This document shows positions 55,621-64,000 of a stretch of DNA of 64,000 nucleotides, in pieces. Position 1 is the first letter of the stretch; each line of letters begins with the position of its first letter. The position numbers and the translations under genes are program-made. The DNA lies in the NCBI RefSeq assembly GCF_050624435.1, contig NC_134536.1, positions 140,475,059-140,539,058 on the forward strand, in the 5' to 3' direction. The stretch comes from Tenrec ecaudatus. Lineage: Eukaryota; Chordata; Mammalia; Afrosoricida; Tenrecidae. A model generated the notes under the pieces. The model was not told the DNA's origin. It made no database searches and worked only from the letters and a program-made list of their open reading frames with translations.

Positions 55621-57287
55621 TGGACTGTTCTTAAAAGCCACCTGAGTTACGATGCTTTGTTTTGACAGCCCTGGAAAATGGATACAGAATCTAGTTTCAT
55701 AGTCAATGCAAGACACACCTTGGGGCAGTAGGGATGGCATGAAGTGAATAGATTCAAAGTATATTTTAGGGAGAGTAAGGATGACAGTTAATGCCTGGGG
55801 GGGGAGGGTGTGCAAGAAGGAAGGAAGCAGAGACACCATTGATATTAAGTGCCTGAGTTAAGACAGGAATTTCCAGGGAAGCTGGTGAGTCATGATGGGA
55901 GAATTTCACACTCCCCGGGGACAGGGGGAGCATTGATTAGTTTATATGTCTGCGCATCTTCTCAGACAATAGAGGCTTTGTCATCCTCAAATGAAGCATG
56001 CAGTTGGAGCTCAGAGATGGCATGCAGTGCAAATGAAGACTGGGTTGGTTGAGATGGGTGGACCAGGGCCACTAGTCAATTCTGAGGAGCTTCAGCAAAC
56101 CTTCCCAGTGTCTCTTGGAGAGTGGGCATGTCTCATAGCCACAAAGGGCCTTTTAATGTTTTACCTCCCACTGCAGCAGCGTGAGGCTCTATCAGCTCAT
56201 CCTGGAAAGGAAACATACTACCTGCCATCAGGTTCATTTCTTCAAAAAGGATGGAAGAATACAAATGAAAGACTACAATTTGAAGGGGTCTTAGGCAGAC
56301 TATCAGGCTCATTAAAGCTTCATTTATTAAAACTTCATTATTCAGAGACATTCTCCCAGTAGGATGTATGCTGGGGTGGGGGTGGGCATGAGGAGGAAGG
56401 CTTGGAGCAAGGTAGGGGAACAACCCCACACCCCCAAAACTACCTTCCCACGAAGCAATTCCAGTGGGCACAGATTAGATAGAAGTTTCATCCTCTGGTC
56501 ACTTGATGTTTGTCCCTCTCTTTTATCTGAATGCTCTTTTCACATTGCTCAGATGAAGCATCAAATTTATATTAAAATGCAAGTTAGGAAGCATCATCCC
56601 CAACCAACCCTGTTCATCAAAATGGTACTGCTCTCTCCGGGTACCCTGAGTTCAGTTTGTCAACAAGTTGAAGCAGTTGAGCTGGGGCTCTGTGAGGCCC
56701 AGGAGCATGAGTTCATTAATATCCGACCCATAATGCCTTGCTGTGTTTGTGCCAACAAAGACCTGTCACTCCTTACCTAAGGATTTACTCACTCCTTGGA
56801 ACAGGCATTTATTTACACATAGTTTGACCTCATGATGGTGTTCAGCAGATGTGGATCTTACTTATTTGCATTGTTCTGTGACAGTTGAAAAATTCGTTAG
56901 TGGCTCAGGGATCAATCCTCTGTGGACTGCCCTGAAGCTAGATGAAGCAAGCGGGTTCTTGCTGATTCATCCTCCCTCCTTAGGATTGCTTGCTAGTCAG
57001 AATAACATAGTGCCCATTAAAGAAACCGCCTGTATCAGTTTAAATTTGTGACCTGGGTGGGAGGGAGGGTCATGATCACAAGTGACAGAAACTGACGCTT
57101 GACTAACTTAGGGGAAAAGGCCTATTGGTGGATAAATGGTCGGAAGACAAGAACATGTGGCAAATGCCTGGGCAATCTCAGGGCTGTGAAGCAGGTACTG
57201 GCGAAACACTCCTCCTGAGGCCAAAGCGTGCCCTCTGTAGTACATTAAATCACATTCACACACACCCATTCATGTTCACATGGAACC
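55621..57287. other. Unique intergenic stretch
   Basis: No exon recognised. Open frames of 112 to 138 codons at 56133-56780 lack similarity and splice context. Composition is normal and few repeats are visible, so if the window hides a conserved non-coding element, this is a reasonable place. Confidence 0.45.
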
Positions 57288-57690
57288 TGAGGCTATGGCC
57301 TTACTTGGAAGGAGGTCTTGGTAGATGTGCTTAGTTAAGGATTTCAAGAGCTCCATCTTTCTGGGTTTAGATTTCAGATGGATGCTACATGCACTGATTG
57401 GTGTGTTCTTATAAGAAGAGGAGTGGGCACACAGAGACCCCGTGTGAAGACACTGGCAGAGATTGGATCAGTGCATCTACAAGCCAAGAAATATCAAGGA
57501 TTAGCAGCAGTGACCAGAAGCAGAGAGAGGCTACTTTGATTCTCCTTCAGATCTCTCAGAAGGAATGAATCTTGCCCACACCTTAATTTTAACCCTTGGC
57601 CCTTCAGAAAAGTGAGAGAACAAATGCCTGCTGTTTAAGTCACTCGATTGGTAGCCATTTGTTACAGCTACCCAAAAGAACCATTATGGA
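57288..57690 (+). mobile_element. MLT1-type MaLR LTR, ancient
   Basis: GGCCTTACTTGGAAGGAGGT, GTGTTCTTATAAGAAGAGGA, GTGTGAAGACACTGGCAGAG, TCTACAAGCCAAGAAATATC, CACACCTTAATTTTAACC and TTGTTACAGCTACCC follow the MLT1 consensus in order. It is a placental-wide fossil LTR with no internal genes. Confidence 0.8.
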
Positions 57691-57784
57691 TTGATCTGTA
57701 GCCCCCTCAAAATATGTGAGAAATTTGAACCTTGGTGGACATGATCCTGTTTGAAAAGAATGGAGTACTTTTGTAATATAAATG

Positions 57785-58387
57785 AGGCCCTATGGCCACT
57801 GGAGATCCCCTCATTGAGGAGTTTAGAGGAGGAGATGGGTCAGTCAGGGTGTGAGGTAGTACCGATGAAGAACACAGCTTTCCCCCAGATCCTGGATGCT
57901 TCCTGCCCCCAACTACCATGATCCAAATTCTACCTTGCAGGGCTGGATATGGCAGAGGTTGTACACTGGTGCATACGGGGGCGGGAGGCACAGGGAATCC
58001 AGGGTGGATGATACCTTCAGGACCAAAGGTGTGAGGGGCGATGCTGGGAGAGTGGAGGGTGAGTGGGTTGGAAAGGGGTAACTGATTATGAGGATCCACA
58101 TGTGACCTCCTCCCTGGGAGATTGACAGCAGAGAAGGGGGGGAAGGAAGACTCGGGATAGGGCAAGATATGACAAAATAACAATGTATAAATTACCAAGG
58201 GTACATGAGGGAGGGGGGAGCAGGGAGCGAGAGGAATAAAAAGGAGACCTGATGCAAAGGGCTTAAGTGGAGAGCAAATGCTTTGAGAAGGATTGGGGCA
58301 GGGAATGTGCGGATGTGCTTTATACAGTTGATGTATGTATATGTATGAATTGTGATAAGAGTTGTATGAGCCCCTAATAAAATGTAA
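57785..58387 (+). mobile_element. L1-type LINE 3' UTR
   Basis: TATGGCCACTGGAGATCCCC, GGATGATACCTTCAGGACCA, GTGACCTCCTCCCTGGGAGA, ending TTGTATGAGCCCCTAATAAA plus an A-run. Large open frames on the opposite strand are by-products. Confidence 0.82.
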
Positions 58388-58500
58388 AAAAAAGAAAATG
58401 ATTAGGGCAAAGAATGTACAGATGTGCTTTATACAATTGGTGTATGTATATGTATGGATTGTGATAAGAGTTGTATGAGTCCCTAATATAATGTTAAAAA
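58388..58500 (+). mobile_element. L1-type 3' end, terminal duplicate unit
   Basis: After the A-rich end of the first unit a short second unit starts ATGATTAGGGCAAAGAATG and ends GTCCCTAATATAATG plus an A-run. Its start point coincides with that of the second unit in the 24.2 kb doublet. Confidence 0.78.
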
Positions 58501-58842
58501 AAATGAGGCCATATGAGAATAGGCTTGAGCCTAAACCTAAACACTTCTGAGTTAAAGGCCAGGATAGACCCAGTAACACACAGTACGGGGAGAAAAATAG
58601 CGAGGAATGCCAAGGAACTTTCTGGTATCCACAAAGAAGGACCCTGACCTAGAGTCGCACCCCAAATTTGAACCTGTAAGCTCCAAAGCAGGGGGAAAAG
58701 TGTTTTAAGGCTACTGACTTGTTGGATAATTTTTGGTTAAGGAGATTAAGACAAGAACTTAAGACATCCTCCAATCCTTCCTCTGGCTTCGTTCCATTTT
58801 TCTCGCATTCAAGAGTCCTCCCAGAGGATTCAGTCAGGTGGT
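58501..58842. other. Unique intergenic stretch
   Basis: No gene or repeat recognised. Confidence 0.4.
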
Positions 58843-59665
58843 GGTTGTTGTTGTTGTTCAGTGTCATAGGGAGGGTTTGGATTCATTGTGACCATACATA
58901 CAACATAATCATACACTACCTGGTCCTGTACCATTCTCACAGTTGTTCTTAAGTTTGATCCCATTGTTGCAGCCACTGTGTCAATCCCTTTTGTTGAGGG
59001 CCTTCCTCTTTTTCATTGCCCCTCTACTTTCCAGAACACGATGTCCTGCTCCAGGGACTGATCTCTCCGGACAACATGTCAAAGTTAAGGCGAAGTCTCA
59101 TTATCCTTGCCCTGAGGAACATTCTGGCTGTACTTCATCCAAGTTAGATGGGTTTGTTCTTTTGGCAGTCCATGGTACATTCATTACTCTTTTACATCAC
59201 TAATAATCAAATATATCTATTCTTATTTGGTCTTCCTTATTCAGTGTTCAACTTTCACATGAATATGAGACAGTTGAAAATACCATGGCCTGGGTCAACC
59301 CGCCCCAGTCCTCAAAGTAATCTCTTGCTTTTCAACACTTTAAAGAGGTCTCATGTAGCAGATTTGACTAGTGAAATGTGTCATTTGTTCTCTTCTCTGC
59401 TGCTTCCATGAGAATTGATTGTGGATTCAAGCAAGACAAAATCCTTGACAATTTCGATCTTTCCTCCATTTATCATGATGTTATCAATAGGTCCAGTTGT
59501 GAGGGTCTGGGCTTTCTTTACATTGAGTCATAATCCAAACTGAAGGCTTTAATCCTTCATCTTCAACAGCAAGTGAATCAAGTCCTTCTCATTTTCAGCA
59601 AAATTGTGTCATCTGTATAATGCAGGTTGTTAATAAGCCTTCCTCCAACCTGATGCTCCATCAGG
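58843..59665 (-). mobile_element. RTE LINE G, 5'-truncated
   Basis: A (TTG)n-flanked 3' end at 58843, then CTCCAGGGACTGATCTCTCC, TTTGGCAGTCCATGGTACAT, TTATCATGATGTTATCAATA and ATCTGTATAATGCAGG. Only the C-terminal reverse transcriptase region is present, and it is degenerate. Confidence 0.82.
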
Positions 59666-60056
59666 CACTGCCCCTTAATGAGTTTAGGTCATGAAGGATA
59701 GTCCTCCATAGGCACATTGATTATTACACTACCCCCCTCACATAATAAATTCAGAGAGAGAAAATTTCCCCAAAGCAATGGAAAGCTTACTAGAGAAGTG
59801 GAGGGTGCTCAAAGCCAAAGGTGACACAAACTGGAAGTCAATACTAGTTTTCAATACTTGCAGTTACCTAATAGTTCACTGCACTATCTACGAAAAGGTG
59901 AGGAGAACTGGGACAATTCCATTAAAAAAAGACAATGCAGGGTATATAAGTCCGTCATTCCTCTGGAGAAGAAAAACACATAGTTGGGTTGTAGAGCTTT
60001 GTTTGCTAATCAACCGAATGTAGTTGTAAGGCAGGGGTGTGTGTGCACGCATGTGT

Positions 60057-60094
<38 letters not shown>

Positions 60095-60550
60095 TGAAGG
60101 GAAGGGCTTGCCATTCTATTTCATAGCCAGGAGAAAGATGAGCCTCTTCCCATATCTTTTGCTCTGTGGCAAGTTACTGATCTACAAGGAACTTTTATTT
60201 GACAAGGACATTGCCGAGAAAAAAAACGGGAAGCTTGTGTTCATCTCTGCTGAGAGGTGGAGTCAAAGAGATGGGCTTTATGACAGACACCCTGATCGTG
60301 CAACCAAACTATGAAATGGCCTCATACATTCAACACACATTTGCTGCACCTCCCCAGCGTGCTGCCCACATATTACCAGGCAGAGTGTTTTATGGGCAGC
60401 ATTTTAGAGTTAGGCAGGCAGAGGGAGTGTCTTTGTGGGTGTTGCCTTTACCAGTCCTTGGATTGTTCTGGGACAGGCATGTCTTTTTCCTCTAAAGTAA
60501 CTGATCGCGTGTAAAGAAGGAGTATGTATATACTCAGTAAGACGGGTTAA
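59666..60550. other. Unique stretch with a (TG)n tract
   Basis: A TG microsatellite lies at 60039-60095. It lacks the minisatellite core seen on the left of the window. No gene recognised. Confidence 0.5.
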
Positions 60551-60732
60551 ACCAAACCCAACCTATGACAATCTTCTCAATTGGAACACATAGCGACCCT
60601 ATACAAATACCCGTAGGGTTTCCAAGTTTGTAACTCTTTTGGGGGGTCAACTACCATATCCTTCTCTTTCAGAACCACTACAGAGTTGACCGTTGTGTTA
60701 GCAGCTGAATGCTTAATCACTGTGCCCATTTT
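60551..60732 (-). repeat. AfroSINE
   Basis: GGAACACATAGCGACCCTAT, CGTAGGGTTTCCAAGTTTGT, TTAGCAGCTGAATGCTTAAT, CACTGTGCCCA. Confidence 0.82.
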
Positions 60733-60888
60733 GTTTGCTGAGCCGCCCTCAAAACACTGAACAGGTTTTCTGGGTACCAAGTATGTCCACTTCTATGTCT
60801 GACATAGGGTGTTTGCTGAGCCGCCCTCAAAACACTGAACAGGTTTTCTGGGTACCAAGTATGTCCACTTCTATATCTGGCATAGGGT
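60733..60888 (+). repeat. 78-base direct tandem duplication
   Basis: Two head-to-tail units (60733-60810 and 60811-60888) start GTTTGCTGAGCCGCCCTC and end CATAGGGT. They differ at two or three bases near the end. The array starts at the SINE boundary. Confidence 0.95.
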
Positions 60889-61164
60889 GTTTTCTCCAAG
60901 TTGATAGGAGGTGCAAATCAGTTACTAGGGGTTTGGCAGAGTCAGTATGGAACTGCGAGGGTGTGTGAAACTTGAACCAGAGTAGAACAATTCCAAGACA
61001 CTTCCTAGGGATTCCTGGCATATAATATGCAAATGATAGTCAAGATATATAACTGTGTCTCTGTTCTTGGTTCTGTCAGTACCTGGTGTGGCCACAAAGG
61101 AGAAACCTGTTCTCCTGCTATTTTGAGCATCTAGTGTGAATGACAGGAGATAAGTCACATGCTA

Positions 61165-61452
61165 ATGAACCCTGGTGGTGTAGTAGTTAAGCACCATGGT
61201 GCCCGGCTATCAAAGGATATAGCGTCTGGGGTCTTAAAGACTGGAAGATAAACAGGGGACCATCTAGCTAAGAAACAACAAAGCCCCCATAGAAAAAGCA
61301 CACCAGCCTACCCCAACATGATCGCTGAAGACAAAGCGGGTGCATAAGCACATGCGAGCATGTTTTCTTGATGTGCAATCACCCTTTACATGCAACTCTC
61401 TTATACATACGTGTTTCTGTGGATTTGTTTCTCAAATGCACCCAGACTAACA
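61165..61452 (+). mobile_element. AfroSINE head, L1 3' unit and LTR end, composite
   Basis: A SINE-like head (AACCCTGGTGGTGTAGTAGT) passes directly into an L1 3' UTR unit (CCCGGCTATCAAAGGATATA, GCGTCTGGGGTCTTAAAGAC, GCACACCAGCC, AGACAAAGCGGGTGCATAAG). The stretch ends with an LTR-like terminus (GTTTCTCAAATGCACCCAGA, CTAACATA). How the pieces came together is unclear. Confidence 0.5.
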
Positions 61453-61545
61453 TAAGCAGCGTGGAACGCATTTAAGAAGCCTAGACAAGGGCAGGGAAGG
61501 ATATTCGGAGGGACTGGATCCAGATTTGAGAGGAAGGAGCCCTGG

Positions 61546-61680
61546 TGGCAAAACGGGCTGCTAGCTCCCTGTCCCAAGGGGGACAATGAGACTACTGGCT
61601 CCCATGAAGATTTACAGTCTTGAAAACTCCATATAGGGTCACTGTGGTTGGAATCTACTGGACAGCAGTGACCTTTTGGG
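61546..61680 (+). repeat. AfroSINE, internally deleted
   Basis: GAGCCCTGGTGGCAAAACGG, AGATTTACAGTCTTGAAAAC, GGGTCACTGTGGTTGGAATC. Confidence 0.85.
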
Positions 61681-62479
61681 ATTGAAGGTGGAAGCCACCA
61701 ATGACTTCCTGCCATTGAGCCAAGGAGCCTACGGAGAGTGTGTGAATTTCTGGAATGTAGTGAACAACCTCTGCACATCTGCTTTTCGTGCTGCCCAAGT
61801 CATGCCCTTGGCCTTTGCTTAAACATATTCATCCAGAAGTGAACCATCACAGCTGCTCCCTTGGGAAGCTGGGGGCTGAGCTCTCTGGTTCCACTCTGTC
61901 AGCATTTCTGGTCCGGGTACCTCCCCTCTGCCCCGGCACAGGCAATGTGCTTTTGGAAGCAATGCTCCCTGGGTAGTGGGTGTGATTTGCCTCCTCTGGC
62001 CTAACATGATGAATGCTGAGAGGGGGTTGATCCTAGGGGGTTAAACTCTCTGAACTTTACCTAGCCCAGGGGAAACCTTATTATTTAAAGTAAGTTTTAG
62101 ACAGAATCTTTAGAAAGATAAATTGTTAACTTTATGTACACAAGTACTCCCCAACACATAGGCTCAACCTCATAGGCTGTGGATGACCTTGAGCAGGTGC
62201 TCAGTCACAATGGGTTTCTATCAGGATTGAGAGTTCAGCTCTCTCAACTCTCCAACTGGTTATTAGCACCATAGTCGCGTTTCTATTTATGTAATTACTT
62301 TGTTTTAAGGGGGAAAAGACTCCCAATTCAACTATATTTTATTAGGAACTCCTTTGCTAAGTTTTACACAAGAAAAAGGCACACACTGCTGTTCTGGATG
62401 AAGGAGAGCATCCACATAAGGCCAAAATGGTGTCGGAAGGACCCACAGCCACAGTGACTTAAATAAAATGACACCCATT
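61681..62479. other. Unique intergenic stretch
   Basis: No gene or repeat recognised. Confidence 0.45.
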
Positions 62480-62646
62480 CTGTCCTGCTGACTCTGACTC
62501 ATAATGACTCTGTGTAGGGATCCTGAAGTTGCTACCTTTCCAGGAAGCAATAACCTCATCTTTCTCCTGTGGAATGACTAGTGGCTTTGAACCAGCGACC
62601 TTGCTCTTAATAGTCCAACACTATCCAGTATTACCACCTGGGCTCC
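62480..62646 (-). repeat. AfroSINE
   Basis: CTGACTCTGACTCATAATGA, CCTCATCTTTCTCCTGTGGA, GGCTTTGAACCAGCGACCTT, reversed head ACCACCTGGGCTCC. Confidence 0.85.
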
Positions 62647-63638
62647 TGAAAATTTAAACAAAACATAGAATACAAACAACTTTGTCACAAAATTGTGACT
62701 GAAGACAGATCAAATCATGGAGTTTCAGGAGGGCCTGTGAGAGCATGAGCGGGACCTTCATTGGGATGTGCACACTACCGTATATCGTTGAGTCTGGCCC
62801 GGGGAGTGGACGCAAGCACACTGCCTGAGGGACAAGCTTTCCACTGCCAGTCAGCAGTAGGAAAGAACTCAATGGCGGCTGAATCTGTGGCCCCTCAAAA
62901 TGGATGTAGGGTCTCCACATAGACTCTCACTGTGAGCCACAGCCTATTGCTCAAAATTTAAGCTCAAATAAGTCTTAAACGCCAAACATTCTGTTTCCTT
63001 AAAATAGGGTACTTCCAGGATCAGCTAGAAGTCTGCATGACCTATCAGATCTCAACGCCGATCTCAAATCACTTCACATGATCCCTTCTACCAGTCATGT
63101 CAAGGACAACTAGAGGTCTGCATGAGCGAGCCCAAATCGCCTCCTCACTTACCCATTCCAGAGGCTGTACCTGTATAACCTATCGACTAACACATTCCCA
63201 TATGCCGTGGTTATGAAACCAACCATCATGCTGGAATAAGGACCAATCACGATGCAAGGGTCAGGGTCAATGGGAAAGCAAAATAGGGACTGTGGGGAGC
63301 CAAGAGGGGTCCCTTCACTCAATCCCTAAACCTGATCTAATGTCACTAGACTGGGGTCTTCTTCACATCTCAAGGGCACCCGATTCATGATTGAAGTGAA
63401 TTGTGCTTATTCAATCTTTGTTCTGCTTGCTGTCCTGCTGTGCTGCATCCTCTTCTTGCTTTTTTGTGCATGGCTCCCTCTGTTGTGGTGACAAATGGCT
63501 CGAGAGGGATTTGGCATAGGGAAAAAGCCCACCTGCATCAACTGTCACCAGAAGCAGACACTAAGTCCATTTCTCTCACCTCACAGAACTATGCACACCA
63601 GACACTGGTAGGGCTGCCCGGGAGGGGAACCCTTAGTG
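62647..63638. other. Unique intergenic stretch
   Basis: No gene recognised. A frame of 94 codons at 63401-63685 runs into the SPIN element and is not credible. Confidence 0.45.
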
Positions 63639-63822
63639 CAGTGGTTCTCAACCTGTGGGTTGCGACCCCTTTGGGAGTCATATGACCCTTTCACAGGGCT
63701 CACCCAATTCATAACTGTAGCAAAATTACAGTGATGAAGTAGCAAGAAAATCGTTTAATGGTTGGGGGAGGGGGGCATCACCACAACAAGAGGACCTGTA
63801 TTAGGAAGGTTGAGAACCACTG
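63639..63822 (+). mobile_element. SPIN-type nonautonomous hAT transposon
   Basis: 184 bases, starting CAGTGGTTCTCAACCTGTGG and ending GGTTGAGAACCACTG, a perfect 15-base terminal inverted repeat. The interior has GCAAAATTACAGTGATGAAG and CACCACAACAAGAGGACCTG. The flanking 8-mers CCTTAGTG and CCAGAGTC agree at only five positions, so the target duplication is eroded or was altered. Confidence 0.9.
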
Positions 63823-64000
63823 CCAGAGTCTGTTTAGGACTTTGCTGCCCTCAAGGTCATCAGACATTCCTGAAGGCAGAGCCACTGCTGGAAGCCCATC
63901 TGGGAAATGGCCTGAAGACAGGTCCAAACCAACTGCACCCTCACCCTCCGAGATCCTAATCATAGGAGGCATAGAAATGCTCCCTGCCACTTCGTAGACT
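63823..64000. other. Unique sequence at the window edge
   Basis: Nothing recognised. Confidence 0.4.

Noticed and set aside
57707..58579. A 290-codon open frame on the minus strand
   Set aside because: It lies opposite an L1-type 3' UTR, and similar open stretches occur in the other copies of that UTR.

Overview
This is a window of mammalian nuclear DNA: intron-split coding blocks, long gene-free stretches, and about half of the sequence recognisable as interspersed repeats. The repeats point to Afrotheria. There are many AfroSINE copies (tRNA-like head, tail near 'GAGTCAGAATCGACTCAGTGG'-type sequence), several RTE/Bov-B-like LINEs of the kind known from elephants and tenrecs, and L1-type 3' ends. 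Three short hAT elements have the termini of SPACE INVADERS (SPIN), a horizontally transferred transposon; among afrotherians I know SPIN only from tenrecs, so a tenrec such as Echinops is my best inference.

The left 22.7 kb is a nested structure. Two inverted-repeat arms (1-2600 and 20165-22728, about 96% identical by eye) face each other across a 17.6 kb spacer. Inside is a TG-rich minisatellite (2601-4696 and 12473-15417, same orientation on both sides). One minisatellite monomer is split cleanly, and between its halves lies a 7.8 kb piece of the gene MAPKBP1 (4697-12472). The piece carries eleven internal exons plus one 18-nt microexon, encoding about 500 residues of the N-terminal WD40 region. 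It has no first exons and no later exons. It carries a mutated splice donor (GT to AT at 6706-6707) and a 1-nt insertion that leads to a TGA stop at 8217-8219. I call it a truncated, unprocessed duplicate pseudogene, not a working gene.

From 22.7 to 64 kb I find no credible protein-coding exon. The region is layered transposon sequence: a near full-length antisense RTE at 24.9-28.4 kb, a stack of antisense RTEs at 39.2-47.3 kb broken by solo LTRs, SINEs, L1 tails and a small inverted-repeat DNA element, L1 3' ends at 24.2, 30.4, 49.2, 54.3 and 57.8 kb, tRNA-Gly/RTE-derived short elements at 35.1, 50.9 and 55.2 kb, an old MLT1-type LTR at 57.3 kb, and simple repeats. The stretches between them look like ordinary unique intergenic DNA.

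I did not find a new enzymatic or defence system. The unusual content is architectural: the split-monomer insertion within an inverted duplication, higher-order organisation of the minisatellite, two L1 insertions at the same position of two SINEs, and a shared tandem duplication at L1 3' ends. All boundaries and identities were read by eye, so limits of diverged repeats are good to roughly 10-30 bases.
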